Source: Buxus sempervirens
Taxonomy: Eukaryota > Streptophyta > Magnoliopsida > Buxales > Buxaceae
Assembly: GCA_947561395.2 (NCBI GenBank)
Contig: OX387182.1
Span: forward strand, 6,372,595-6,436,594
DNA length: 64,000 nt
Reading direction: 5' to 3'
Below are positions 1-10,417 of the stretch, one piece after another (the stretch's first letter is position 1; each line of letters begins with the position of its first letter). Both the position numbers and the translations under genes were made by a program. The notes beneath the pieces were generated by a model, which worked only from the letters and a program-made list of their open reading frames with translations, had not been told where the DNA came from and made no database searches.

Positions 1-27
1 CCAGTAACCAGATCCAAAGCAAGAGCC

Positions 28-3000
28 ATGAATCCTGAAGAGAACCAAGCCCAAGCTACTGTCCCCGCTCAGGACTTCACTCAACTGCAGGAGCAAGTGG
101 CCGGTCTGGCCAAGATGCTGGGGAACTTACTGGCGGCGCAGGCCCAACAGGCCCAAGCCCAAAACCAAGCATCTACTTCCCATCAGGCACCACCACCTCA
201 GGCCTACATTCCGCCTCCGGCTCAGCCCATGCCTGAGCCCATTTCTGAACCAGTCCCTGAGCCCATTCTGATCAGGGAAAATACAGCGGAGTCTGAGAAA
301 GAGCTGGAAAAAGAAAAGGCGAGGGATGAGATGGAAAAGAAAATGTTGCTGAGGATAGAGAGGATCCAGGCAGAGCTGAAAGAGGTGAAGGGGGGAGGCA
401 GCCATGCAGGCACCACCTTCGAGGACCTATGCATGTACCCGGACGTCTGTCTACCGGCTAAGTTCAGGTGCCCGGATTTTGACAAGTTTGATGGCACGGG
501 CTGCCCATTAAGCCATCTGAAACTATACTGCGGGGCCCTGTGCCAGTTTGGCCGGGACGATGGAATACTGATCCAGCTCTTCCAGAGGAGTCTGACCGGG
601 TCAGCCCTTCGGTGGTTCGCTACAGTGGACCATGGAAGGATTAGGAGGTGGAAGGACTTGGCCGATGCTTTCCTGGACCAGTACAAGTTCAACTCTGAGA
701 TCGTGCCAGACCGGTACGACATGATGAGGATGACCAAGGGGAAGGATGAACCGGTACGGCAGTACGCCAAGAGATGGAGAGAGGCCGCCTCCCAGGTCAG
801 GCCACCTATGCAAGAGCCGGAGATGATCTCCACCTTTATGGGCACACTAGGGCAGCCCTTTTACAACCATCTGGTGGGCCAGATCACCACCAACTTTGCA
901 GCCCTGGTACAGGTAGCGGACCGGATCGAGGAAGGGGTCAGGTCAGGACGGCTGATAGACTACTCTACTCTTACTGGGCAGTCTGATTCCTCTGCCTCTA
1001 TGGCCCAGAAGAAAGGGGCCGGGTTTAAAAAGACGGGGGCCCGAAAAGAAGGGGAGGTGAACCTGGTCCAGGCTCCTCCAGCCAAGAAGCCACTTCATGT
1101 GAACATCTCGGCACCCCAACAGGCCCAACAGGCCCAGCAGTCGTACCAGACCCCGATGAATGTCAACTTCTCTCCGTCTGTGCCAAGTAACACAAGGAGG
1201 ACTTTTTCTAAGGAGGAGCGGGATGCCTGGTTCGCAGCAAGAAAGAACCGGGTTTTCACCCCTCTACCCATATCTCTTTCCCAACTATTGCCAACCCTGC
1301 TGAAAGGGGAATATTTGACTCTGAAAGAGCCCAACCCGAATGCCACCAGGGGGAGAAATTTTGACACGTCGGTCACCTGTGACTTCCACATGGGTGCACC
1401 GGGGCATTCTACAGATACCTGCTGGGTATTGAAGCATGCAGTTCAAGATTTGTTGGACCAGAAGGCTTTGGTCTTTAACACTGCTGCACCGGCCCCGTCC
1501 GGGAATGATATTGGGCAGAACCCTCTGCCGTACCACAATGGGGCAGGCCCATCCAACTCCATCTCTGCCATATCCACCACCAGAAGGGCCTTTGACCCAT
1601 CACAGCTCATAGCCCCTGTGGGGACCACAGTCCAGGTCCGATTTTTCCCAGAAGAGGAAGAAGAGGAGATCAACATGGTCTCCCAAAAAAATAATACAGC
1701 TGCTGAGGACATAAGTTCCTCTTTGAACCGGGTCTCATCTCTTATGACCCAGATGAATACTGCAAGGCCCGCATTGGTCTTCAATTGCAGTCCACCCACT
1801 TGTTCCCCATCCAAGCCGTCTAAGGCTCCACTGGTCATCAATCTTGACCCCACCACTGCTTCCATCACTTCTTCTGTCCCCACAAAATCCAAACTTCAAC
1901 CCCTGGTTGTAAATGTGCAGCCAGCCCAAACTATCCCTAAACCGGCCCATACATCCCGGTCCAAACTCCAGCCATTAGTGGTTAACATCCCTAAACTAGC
2001 CTATTCTGAGGCCGCTGTACCATGGAATTACAGCGAGGGAATCACGGCTACGGTTCCAGCGGTCAGGAACCAGAACCAGGAGGAGGTGAACCTCATGAAG
2101 AGGTCGGGGAGATGTGCAGGGGGTGAAGAGAAAGAAAAAGAGACAGAAGTAGAAAAAGAAAAAATAGAAAAAGAAAATGAAGAAAAAAGAAAACAGAAAG
2201 GAAAAAACAAAGTAGGAGAAGACACCCCCCAGGGTGCAGAAAATGAGGCAGCCGACCTCATAAAAATAATCAAGAAAAGTGAATTCAATCTTGTGGATCA
2301 GCTGAACAAGGTCCCGGCCCAGATTTCAATACTGGGCCTTTTGCTGAATTCTGAAAAGCACAGGGATGCATTGTTAAGGGTGCTACAGAGTGCACACGTA
2401 TCCCAGACCATTGATCCGGACCAGCTTGGTAAAATGGTTGGTCAAATCTTGTCACATAATGTGATAAGTTTCTCAGAGGGTGAGATCAGCCCAGGTGGGT
2501 GTTATCATGTGGACCCTTTGCACATCACTGTGCTTTGTAAGGGCTGCATGGTTGCACGGGTTTTAATCGACAACGGGTCGGCGTTAAACGTCTGCCCGTT
2601 AATCACTTTTACCAAGCTGGGTCTGGACCAGTCAAGGATCAAACAAAATGGGCGAATAGTGAGGGCTTTCGATAGCTCCAAGACCCACTCCCTAGGGGAG
2701 ATTGAACTGCCGGTCACAATTGGGCCGAATATCTTTAACATCACATTTGAAGTGATGGATATACCCGCAGCCTTCAATCTACTCCTAGGAAGGCCGTGGA
2801 TACATTCGGCTAGGGCAATACCATCCACGCTCCACCAGAGGGTGAAATATGTAAGAGGGCAAAGGGTGATAACAGTCCTAGCCGAAAACTTGGTGCCGCC
2901 CATTGTGTCACCTGATGTACCATTGATCAATGTGGACTTGACTGTCGACAAGATTGCATTCCACTCATTCCAATTTGAGGCGGTAAATTACATACCTGGG

Positions 3001-3738
3001 GGGTGTGAGAAAAAGAAAGAAAAAGGGACCACTGCAGAAAAGATGGTCAAGAAAGTGATGGAGAAATACCACTTTCACCCAGGGAAAGGCCTGGGGATCA
3101 ATCTGCAGGGGATGGTGGAGCCAATCACGGCTAAGAAACTGATCCCCAAGGTAGGGTTGGGCTTCGAGCCCAGAGGTTGGAGGAGAATGAAGCATGAAGA
3201 AGGGGAGAGCAGAAGCAAAGGAAAACTCCCGCATCTGAGGGTGAACTTTCCAAAACCCTCCTACATAATCCAAATTTCTCCTCCTATGGACCAATCCAAA
3301 CCTCCCTACTACAATGTCAACCCATTTCAAAAGCCTTCTGTTTCGGCTTTGCAACCATATAACCCCTCTCCGATACTGGAAGCAGTGGATGGGCCTGGTC
3401 CACAGCCCGAGCAGCAGGTGGACTTTTCTGAAGATGTTGGTGCATTCTTCGCCATGACTGAAGGCGAAAAGACAGGGGTAGACATGGAACTACCATTTAT
3501 TGACTGGGCCGCAGTAAAGGTTCCAGACAAGGTCATTTCTGAATTGGGCCCCGTAGCAGAAAAGGGCAGTACCCACCCGGTGATGATGGCATCGGATGCT
3601 GGGCTTGAAGAGCAGGCTTTCCCTATTTCCCCTGCTCCCCAAAATTTTGTACTAAACAATTGGGAGGAAACTCCCCTTACCTTTGAAGCAGCGTTAGTTC
3701 GGCAAACTGACGCGGCTTCCAAAAAAAAACTCCAATAG
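28..3738 (+). CDS. gag-pro: Tat-type gag-protease polyprotein
   Basis: A 1236-residue open frame that packages element RNA (Gag) and cleaves the polyprotein (protease). Residues 1-130 are Gln/Pro-rich followed by a charged coiled-coil-like stretch. Residues about 135-300 hold the retrotransposon Gag domain, with the typical run around WKDLADAFLDQY. A zinc-binding segment of the Tat CxFH...GH...C type lies near residue 450. The middle is low-complexity, with repeated PLVVN-type motifs and a Glu/Lys-rich block near residues 700-735. The aspartic protease motif DNGSALNV is near residue 848. A Gly-rich G-patch-like segment (KYHFHPGKGLGINLQG) follows near residue 1012, a feature also known from Ogre-like Tat elements. 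The frame looks whole. Confidence 0.88.
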   Translation: MNPEENQAQATVPAQDFTQLQEQVAGLAKMLGNLLAAQAQQAQAQNQASTSHQAPPPQAYIPPPAQPMPEPISEPVPEPILIRENTAESEKELEKEKARDEMEKKMLLRIERIQAELKEVKGGGSHAGTTFEDLCMYPDVCLPAKFRCPDFDKFDGTGCPLSHLKLYCGALCQFGRDDGILIQLFQRSLTGSALRWFATVDHGRIRRWKDLADAFLDQYKFNSEIVPDRYDMMRMTKGKDEPVRQYAKRWREAASQVRPPMQEPEMISTFMGTLGQPFYNHLVGQITTNFAALVQVADRIEEGVRSGRLIDYSTLTGQSDSSASMAQKKGAGFKKTGARKEGEVNLVQAPPAKKPLHVNISAPQQAQQAQQSYQTPMNVNFSPSVPSNTRRTFSKEERDAWFAARKNRVFTPLPISLSQLLPTLLKGEYLTLKEPNPNATRGRNFDTSVTCDFHMGAPGHSTDTCWVLKHAVQDLLDQKALVFNTAAPAPSGNDIGQNPLPYHNGAGPSNSISAISTTRRAFDPSQLIAPVGTTVQVRFFPEEEEEEINMVSQKNNTAAEDISSSLNRVSSLMTQMNTARPALVFNCSPPTCSPSKPSKAPLVINLDPTTASITSSVPTKSKLQPLVVNVQPAQTIPKPAHTSRSKLQPLVVNIPKLAYSEAAVPWNYSEGITATVPAVRNQNQEEVNLMKRSGRCAGGEEKEKETEVEKEKIEKENEEKRKQKGKNKVGEDTPQGAENEAADLIKIIKKSEFNLVDQLNKVPAQISILGLLLNSEKHRDALLRVLQSAHVSQTIDPDQLGKMVGQILSHNVISFSEGEISPGGCYHVDPLHITVLCKGCMVARVLIDNGSALNVCPLITFTKLGLDQSRIKQNGRIVRAFDSSKTHSLGEIELPVTIGPNIFNITFEVMDIPAAFNLLLGRPWIHSARAIPSTLHQRVKYVRGQRVITVLAENLVPPIVSPDVPLINVDLTVDKIAFHSFQFEAVNYIPGGCEKKKEKGTTAEKMVKKVMEKYHFHPGKGLGINLQGMVEPITAKKLIPKVGLGFEPRGWRRMKHEEGESRSKGKLPHLRVNFPKPSYIIQISPPMDQSKPPYYNVNPFQKPSVSALQPYNPSPILEAVDGPGPQPEQQVDFSEDVGAFFAMTEGEKTGVDMELPFIDWAAVKVPDKVISELGPVAEKGSTHPVMMASDAGLEEQAFPISPAPQNFVLNNWEETPLTFEAALVRQTDAASKKKLQ

Positions 3739-6700
3739 TGGATTGCCATTTCCCTGAAGGTTCTAATGGGCCTTCGTCTTCAGGGGAATTATGTTTAGAA
3801 GGCCCACAAAAAACCCAAAAAGATTTTTCTATTTTTTATAGAAAATTTAATTTTTTCAAAAAAGTCCAAACCACTTATGAGCCATATAATCAGACCGAAT
3901 TGGACCAGGTTGAATATGACTTCGACCTTGAGCTCGACTTTGATCTCATGGGGGTCGAAGAAGAGACCGAGGTCGAAGAAGAAGACGTTCCAAAAGAAAT
4001 TGAATACCAATTGGAACGTCATGAAAAGGGGGTCCAACCTAATATTGAGGAGACCATATCCATAAATCTTGGGACCGAAGAGGACCCAAAAATTGTGAAA
4101 ATCGGGTCATGCTTGTCTGATGTGCAGAAAAATGAAATGTCACAGTTCTTGGCAGACTACAAAGATGTGTTCGCTTGGTCATATCGGGACATGCCGGGGT
4201 TGGACACTGACATGGTGGTGCACAAGTTGCCAATTTTGCCAGGGGTTAAGCCGATTAAGCAGAAGCTGAGAAGATTGAAACCTGAATGGACCTTAAAGGT
4301 CAAGGACGAAGTGGTCAAGCAGTTCCAAGCTGGATTTCTGGCAGTCTCTACGTACCCAGAGTGGCTCGCAAACATAGTGCCGGTACCCAAGAAGGACGGG
4401 AAAGTCCGAATGTGCGTGGATTATAGAGACTTAAACAGGGCAAGCCCAAAGGACGATTTTCCGCTTCCACACATCGACATTCTGGTCGATAATACTGCGG
4501 TACATAGCCTGTTTTCCTTCATGGATGGTTTCTCAGGATATAATCAGATCAAGATGGCTAAGGAGGATCAAGAAAAAACAGCATTTATCACACCTTGGGG
4601 CACATTCCACTATACAGTCATGCCATTTGGGCTTAAGAACGCTGGGGCAACATACCAGCGGGCCATGACTGCACTATTTCACGACATGATCCATAAGGAG
4701 ATGGAGGTCTATGTGGACGATATGATTGCCAAATCATGCAAAGAGGAGGACCACTTGATCAATCTAAAGAAAGTGTTTGATCGGCTCAGGAAGTACAGTC
4801 TACGGCTTAACCCGGCTAAGTGCGTCTTTGGGGCTACATCAGGGAAGCTACTAGGGTTTATAGTGAGCCGAAGAGGAATTGAAATTGACCCGGCAAAAAC
4901 CAAGGCCATAATTGAAATGCCAGCACCCAGAACTGAGAAGGAGGTCAGGGGTTTTCTTGGAAGGATTCAATACATAAGCCGGTTCATAGCACAGCTCACT
5001 GCTATCTGTGAACCAATTTTCAAACTTTTGAGGAAAGATAACCCGACGGTTTGGAATGAGGACTGCCAGCAGGCATTTGACACAATAAAGAGGTATTTGC
5101 TAAACCCACCTGTGCTAGTGCCACCAACTCCAGGAAGACCACTGATCCTGTACTTGTCAGTGTTGGAAACGTCGATGGGATGTGTCTTGGGACAACATGA
5201 TGAGACTGGTAGAAAAGAAAGGGCAATTTACTATCTGAGTAAAAAATTCACAGAATATGAAGCCAAATACTCACCATTGGAAAAGACTTGTTGTGCTCTA
5301 GTGTGGGCCACTCAGAGGCTAAGGCATTATTTCCTTAGTCACTCCACACTATTGATATCCCGGATGGACCCGCTGAAATATTTATTTGAGAAACCGGCAC
5401 TGACTGGCAGGACGGCAAAGTGGCAACTGCTACTGTCCGAATTTGATCTCACATACATCACCCAGAAGGCAATCAAGGGTCAAGCCATAGCTGATCACCT
5501 GGCTGCACATCCTCTGCCAGAATATCAACCCTTGAAGACCAACTTTCCCGATGAGGCTATTCTGTACACTGAAGAGGAGGACAGTGAGAGTTCTTGGCAG
5601 ATGTTCTTCGATGGGGCCGCCAACATGAATGGGAACGGAATAGGGGCAGTCTTGGTTAAACCAGATGGTTCACACATCCCAATTGCAGTAAAGCTGAGAT
5701 TCCAGTGCACCAATAACATAGCAGAATATGAAGCATGCATAATTGGATTGCAAACAGCCATGGATCATGGAGTAGAGGAACTTGACGTATATGGGGATTC
5801 GAGTCTTATCATCTTCCAAACAACTGGTGAGTGGAAAACCAAGGATCACAAATTGATCCCCTATCACCAGTACTTGGAAGAAATAAGCACAAATTTCACT
5901 CGAATTTCCTTCAACTATATGCCAAGGGCTAAGAATCAGTTTGCGGATGCTTTAGCAACCTTGGCTTCAATGGTCAGCATATCAGAAGGAGTAGACATCA
6001 GACCGCTGGAAATTGAAGTCCGAGATGAACCGGCTTACTGTCTCATTCTAGAGGGAGCACCAGAAGAAGAAACACCATGGTTTCAGGATATCAAGAACTT
6101 CTTGAATAATCGGAGTTTGCCAGAAAATGCCACTGCTACTGAGAAGAGGACAATACAGAGATTGGCTGGTCAATTTCTGCTAAGTGGTGGACATGTGTAC
6201 AAGAGGTCACATAATGACATTCTGCTAAGATGTGTTGCCAAGGCGGAATCGGAAAGGCTGATTGAGACTGTACATGGAGGAGTCTGTGGGCCTCATATGA
6301 GTGGACACATGCTGGCTAAGAAGATCCTGAGGCTGGGATACTACTGGACAACCATGGAGCATGATTGCTGTATACATGTCAGGAGGTGCCACCAATGCCA
6401 GATATATGCAGATAACAAGCATGCACCCTCGGGTGAGTTACACAACATGACATCCCCATGGCCCTTCTCTATGTGGGGCATAGATGTTATTGGCATGATT
6501 TCACCTAAGGCATCGAACGGGCACAGATTCATCCTGGTGGCGATTGACTATTTCACTAAGTGGGTGGAAGCAGCCTCATATGCAAATATCACTAGCAACC
6601 ATGTTATTAAATTTTTGAAGCACAACATTATTTGTCGCTATGGACTGCCAAGTGCCATAGTATCAGACAATGCTTCAAATATTAAGAACAAGGACATGAA

Positions 6701-7325
6701 GAAAATGTGTGAGCAGTTTCAGATCACCCACCATAAGTCAGCTCCGTACAGGCCAAAGATGAATGGGGCAGTAGAAGCAGCAAACAAAAACATAAAGAAA
6801 ATCATTCAGAAGATGGTAGTGAGCTACAAGGATTGGCATGAAATGCTGCCACTTGCTCTACATGCCTACAGAACCTCGATCCGAACTTCAACTGGGGCAA
6901 CCCCGTACTCCCTAGTCTATGGGATGGAAGCAGTCTTGCCCGTGGAAGTAGAGATCCCCTCACTCCGAGTGCTCATGGAAGCAGAACTAGAAGAAGCCGA
7001 ATGGGTCCAGTCTAGACATGATCAACTTAACCTGTTAGAAGAAAAGCGGTTGAAAGCACTTTGCCATGGACAGTTGTACCAGAAGAGAATGGCCCGGGCC
7101 TACAATAAGAAGGTGAGGCCCAGAACTTTTCAAGAAGGAAACTTAGTGCTAAAGAAAATTCTACCATTTTTGGAAGATCCTCGTGGTAAGTTCAAGCCCA
7201 ATTGGGAAGGCCCATATGTCGTCAAGAAAGTACTGTCAGGGGGTGCACTCATCTTAGCAGAAATGGATGGGTCAGATTTTCCTGAGCCCATTAACTCTGA
7301 TGCGGTAAAAAGGTATTTCCCTTGA
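3738..7325 (+). CDS. pol: Tat-type polymerase: RT, RNase H, archaeal-type RNase H, integrase
   Basis: A 1195-residue open frame directly following gag-pro in another frame. The start given is where the frame opens, not a proven initiation codon; Tat relatives are known to express pol by splicing or read-through. The order is reverse transcriptase (catalytic YVDD near residue 324), first RNase H, an archaeal-type second RNase H (about 618-750, beginning MFFDGAANMNGNG), then integrase. The integrase has an HHCC zinc finger (about 845-890, ending CHQCQ) and a DDE core (D in WGIDVIG, D in VSDNAS, E in AVEAANK). The C-terminal part has the usual basic GPY-like segment (WEGPYVVKKV) and no chromodomain. 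All catalytic motifs are visible and the frame looks whole. Confidence 0.92.
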   Translation: MDCHFPEGSNGPSSSGELCLEGPQKTQKDFSIFYRKFNFFKKVQTTYEPYNQTELDQVEYDFDLELDFDLMGVEEETEVEEEDVPKEIEYQLERHEKGVQPNIEETISINLGTEEDPKIVKIGSCLSDVQKNEMSQFLADYKDVFAWSYRDMPGLDTDMVVHKLPILPGVKPIKQKLRRLKPEWTLKVKDEVVKQFQAGFLAVSTYPEWLANIVPVPKKDGKVRMCVDYRDLNRASPKDDFPLPHIDILVDNTAVHSLFSFMDGFSGYNQIKMAKEDQEKTAFITPWGTFHYTVMPFGLKNAGATYQRAMTALFHDMIHKEMEVYVDDMIAKSCKEEDHLINLKKVFDRLRKYSLRLNPAKCVFGATSGKLLGFIVSRRGIEIDPAKTKAIIEMPAPRTEKEVRGFLGRIQYISRFIAQLTAICEPIFKLLRKDNPTVWNEDCQQAFDTIKRYLLNPPVLVPPTPGRPLILYLSVLETSMGCVLGQHDETGRKERAIYYLSKKFTEYEAKYSPLEKTCCALVWATQRLRHYFLSHSTLLISRMDPLKYLFEKPALTGRTAKWQLLLSEFDLTYITQKAIKGQAIADHLAAHPLPEYQPLKTNFPDEAILYTEEEDSESSWQMFFDGAANMNGNGIGAVLVKPDGSHIPIAVKLRFQCTNNIAEYEACIIGLQTAMDHGVEELDVYGDSSLIIFQTTGEWKTKDHKLIPYHQYLEEISTNFTRISFNYMPRAKNQFADALATLASMVSISEGVDIRPLEIEVRDEPAYCLILEGAPEEETPWFQDIKNFLNNRSLPENATATEKRTIQRLAGQFLLSGGHVYKRSHNDILLRCVAKAESERLIETVHGGVCGPHMSGHMLAKKILRLGYYWTTMEHDCCIHVRRCHQCQIYADNKHAPSGELHNMTSPWPFSMWGIDVIGMISPKASNGHRFILVAIDYFTKWVEAASYANITSNHVIKFLKHNIICRYGLPSAIVSDNASNIKNKDMKKMCEQFQITHHKSAPYRPKMNGAVEAANKNIKKIIQKMVVSYKDWHEMLPLALHAYRTSIRTSTGATPYSLVYGMEAVLPVEVEIPSLRVLMEAELEEAEWVQSRHDQLNLLEEKRLKALCHGQLYQKRMARAYNKKVRPRTFQEGNLVLKKILPFLEDPRGKFKPNWEGPYVVKKVLSGGALILAEMDGSDFPEPINSDAVKRYFP

Positions 7326-8268
7326 GCGAATATTCCTAGGAAATGATCCGAGGCCATTTTTCTTTATTTCCTTCAAAAATTTTAATCCCTAGTCTAGCCA
7401 AGTTGAGCCGGTTCGTTTCTTTGATCAACCCAAACCGGATTTACAGTCAAATTGGGGCAAAAACAAATTGGGGCAAAGTAAGGAAAGAAAAAGAAAAAAA
7501 GAGGAAAAGCAATGGAAATGGCAAATGAAAGCCAAGTGTGAAAAAAGATGCAAAAAATGCAATTTAGGGAAAAATGGGCAAATTTATCATGACTGTAAAT
7601 CCGGTTGACCTATTTCCACACTTGAAAATTTTTGGGCCTTTAATACCCTTTCTTTCATAAACTGAGCCTAGCCTTTATTTCGTCATATTTTTAAGCCCTC
7701 GGTGATCTTAGCTTGTTCATTCAAATATCAGAGTAAGATGGGTGATGACGGAATTCAGAAGCCGGCCCTAGTGAAAACCGTAACTGGCGCTAGGGGCAAT
7801 ATTGGCAAAAAGGCAAAAAGAAAAAAAAATAATAAATAAGAAAAATGAAAGAAAATCAGAGGTTGAGTTGATCATGGGGATCTGAGCTTCAAGCAAAGTT
7901 GGCATGAGCAGAATGGGACAGTTTTGGCAGTTGGGGATGACTCTAAAGGTTCTAAGATGGACGGTTCTGATCCCTCAGTATTTTCTGGACTACCCTTTTC
8001 ATTATTTAACCTGGTTCTAATTCCTTTAATTATAGGTGATTAAGTGCATGGACCAAATTTCAAAAAACAAAAAAAAATAAAAAAGGAAAAATTATACTTT
8101 GGCCAGTGATGAGAAATCAAATACTTTTCATAAAACCTTTGTTTTTACAAGCATCTGAGCATTCTGAGGCCAATAATATAAAAAATTTATTTTGAATTAA
8201 AACCTTTGTATTTCCACTATTGGAGTTCAATTTTGTACAAAGGTATGAAAAATGTGCAGGAAATAAAG
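7326..8268 (+). other. Noncoding spacer of the Tat element between pol and the antisense ORF
   Basis: About 940 bases of A-rich DNA with no convincing ORF on either strand. Oligo-A runs and AAAG-type low-complexity blocks occur at 7480-7520 and 7805-7850. In Tat elements this interval is usually a fast-changing untranslated region. I see no promoter for the antisense ORF here, since that ORF reads toward this spacer and ends at 8269. Confidence 0.6.
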
Positions 8269-9153
8269 CTAGTCTCCTAGCCGCTCCTCAAGCTCCCGAA
8301 TCCGAGCTGCCTGAGCTGCAATGACTCCTGAAGCCCCCTCTGCAGCGGGATCACTCAAGAAGGAAATGACCTCATCTGAAAGGGCCTGCTTGATCCTCAT
8401 ACTCCTAAGGTTGGCCAAAGTATCCTGGTACTTCTGCCGGATCATACGGACCTCAAAGCAACGGGCCTGCCTCTGCTTCTCCAGCTTCTCTTCCACGGCA
8501 ATACAGCGTGAGATCTGCTCCTCAAGCTGCCTCTCCAGATAAGCGCCCTGTATCTTGAGCTCCTGGGCCTCCCGTACCCATATCTGCTGAAGCCGCTTAT
8601 GAGAAGCCCGCTCAGACTCTAGAATGTCCTCATAGGTGGGAGCCAAGACTACAGGAGGATCTTCGGGTACCGGGGCCTGAGTCTGTATCTGTTCCTTGAT
8701 CCAGAAGAGATAATCCTTCACATGGGCTTCTGAGAAGACTGGACCATGCATGAAGCGGACATAGGACCACTCCTTCATCAACCAGGCATTCAGCTTCATA
8801 GAAAGGGGCCCAAGACGATCCTCATATCCACATGGGATGATAATCCCCTGGGTCGCACGGAACTGACGAAGGACCCGCAGAGGAAGATACAACACTGCAT
8901 GCTTCAGGCCCGCTAGGATCAGAAAGTTGCGGTCACGGAAGCTAATCACTGTCTCTGCATTAGGCTGATAAGTGCCAGGCCATCTCACCTGGTCATCCTG
9001 AAGCGAGCCCAAGAAAGTGAACCAGCCCTGTTTGCCCCCTGGAATATCAGGGCACCCCCTGTTGCTCATCAAGAGAGGGACCTTCAAACTTGGGAAGAAG
9101 TGTCGATTGATTTCTTCAATCTGACTCAGATAATCAAGTAGCCAAAGCTGCAA
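8269..9153 (-). CDS. Antisense extra ORF of a Tat element (plant mobile-domain/DUF7745-like)
   Basis: A 294-residue frame on the strand opposite to gag and pol. The first ~150 residues have the look of the transposon-associated plant mobile domain (LQxWLLDYL start, then LPLRVLRQF and WSYVRF motifs). The last ~120 residues are a long Arg/Glu/Gln-rich coiled coil (RQLEEQISRCIAVEEKLEKQR). Extra ORFs of this kind, in antisense 3' of pol, are known from several Tat lineages such as Grande and Retand relatives; their role is unknown. The family name rests on remembered motifs and was not searched. The frame is open throughout. It may begin further upstream on the minus strand, beyond the A-rich stretch at 9180-9330. 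Confidence 0.75.
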   Translation of the reverse strand: MQLWLLDYLSQIEEINRHFFPSLKVPLLMSNRGCPDIPGGKQGWFTFLGSLQDDQVRWPGTYQPNAETVISFRDRNFLILAGLKHAVLYLPLRVLRQFRATQGIIIPCGYEDRLGPLSMKLNAWLMKEWSYVRFMHGPVFSEAHVKDYLFWIKEQIQTQAPVPEDPPVVLAPTYEDILESERASHKRLQQIWVREAQELKIQGAYLERQLEEQISRCIAVEEKLEKQRQARCFEVRMIRQKYQDTLANLRSMRIKQALSDEVISFLSDPAAEGASGVIAAQAARIRELEERLGD

Positions 9154-9179
9154 AGAAAGAGAGATATATCAGCACATTG

Positions 9180-9330
9180 TAAAAAGAAAAAAGCAAAAAG
9201 CAAAAAAAAAAAAAAGAAAAAAAAAAAGAAAAAGAAGCAAAAAGAAAGCAAAAAAGCAAAAAAAAAAAGCAAAAAAAAAAAAAAAAAAAAAAGCAAAAAA
9301 AAATATATATATATATATATTTTTTTACCT
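9180..9330. repeat. Low-complexity A-rich tract followed by an AT dinucleotide run
   Basis: Nearly pure A broken by AAAGC units, then (AT)n and an oligo-T run near 9320-9327. It lies between the antisense ORF and the repeat-bearing 3' region of the Tat element. Confidence 0.85.
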
Positions 9331-9559
9331 GCAGGTTATGGGCAACAATGGCACATACATCATTATTGAGAGAGCAAGAAGATGAAGAAGCAAAAGCAAG
9401 TTGCAGAATATTCAAGCACAGGTTTGGGCATCAAATGCACCCAGGTAAATCAAATAAGAAAATCAATCAGGAAAATTCAATAAAATATTTCCTTCCTTAT
9501 TGTTGAAAAACATCAAAAGCAATTGAGTTTGCAGAGGTCAATTTTAAATCCACATTCTT

Positions 9560-10327
9560 TCAAAATTTGCTTGTCTCAGATTTCTTTTCATAGCCACGAG
9601 AGCTCAAAGAAATCTGAGATAAGGAAGAGACGCCACCCCGTCAGACTATACACAGCAGGGGTTTCATTGGCTATCTTCAAATCCATGTTTTTTATCACTC
9701 ATTTGTTTGACCAAAGCAAGTTCAATTAATGAGATGTCTTTCAAATATGCAATTTTGAGTTGTGTCTATTCTGTGCTGTTCATTGTGTTACAACTCCAGC
9801 GAAGAGGGGAAGTAGTTGTAGACACCCCAAAAATTGCACGATTTTTGATAAATCTTGAAGGAAAGGAATATATTATTGGAATTTTCAATTCTTTGCATTG
9901 GGTTTAAAAAGGAGCAAAAAGAAATGTGCTATAAATTCTACTATTTTCTCAAAATCCCTATTTTGTCTTGAAATCCACCTCACAGCCACGAAAGCTCTGT
10001 GGAATTTAGGACAACCTTGGGAAATGTGCCTGGTCAAAAGGATGATATCCACTCAATTTTCAACTTGGTTTGATAAAAAATCAGTTTTTCAAAAATCCTA
10101 TTTTTGGGCTTAAAATCCACTTCACAGCCACAAAGGGCTCAGTGGAATTTAAGAACTCTTGGAGAGATGCCCCCCTTAAAGTGAGGGCTTTTTGGCAAAT
10201 CTCCACTCAAAAATGGTTTTCTACAGAAATTGAATTAAACCGAGCAAATCATGCTCAAGGGAATGCAATTTGGGCTTGTCTACTCTTTGCAGCTCACTGC
10301 TTCGCAGCTCCCGCAAAGAGGGGCAGT
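9560..10327 (+). repeat. Repeat-bearing 3' untranslated region of the Tat element with duplicated polypurine/LTR head
   Basis: A unit centred on the words CACAGCCACGAAAGCTC / GTGGAATTTA occurs three times: about 9589 (most worn), 9981 and 10123. The last two are 142 bp apart. A purine-rich tract plus LTR head (GAAGAGGGG... then TGTAGACACCCC) occurs twice, with the LTR-head word starting at 9817 and 10328, 511 bp apart. The second is taken as the real 3' polypurine tract and LTR start because a full LTR follows it. Known behaviour: the 3' UTRs of Tat elements are hypervariable and prone to tandem repeats. Confidence 0.75.
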
Positions 10328-10417
10328 TGTAGACACCCCAAATTGCACAAACAATCATCAAAAATCATTATCTCCTGGAAAGCCAGCACAGAATTTGAAG
10401 AAAATAAGCTTTTACCT

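Noticed and set aside
222-845. 207-codon minus-strand frame opposite gag
   Set aside because: Shadow of the gag frame; composition mirrors the sense codons and no domain is visible.
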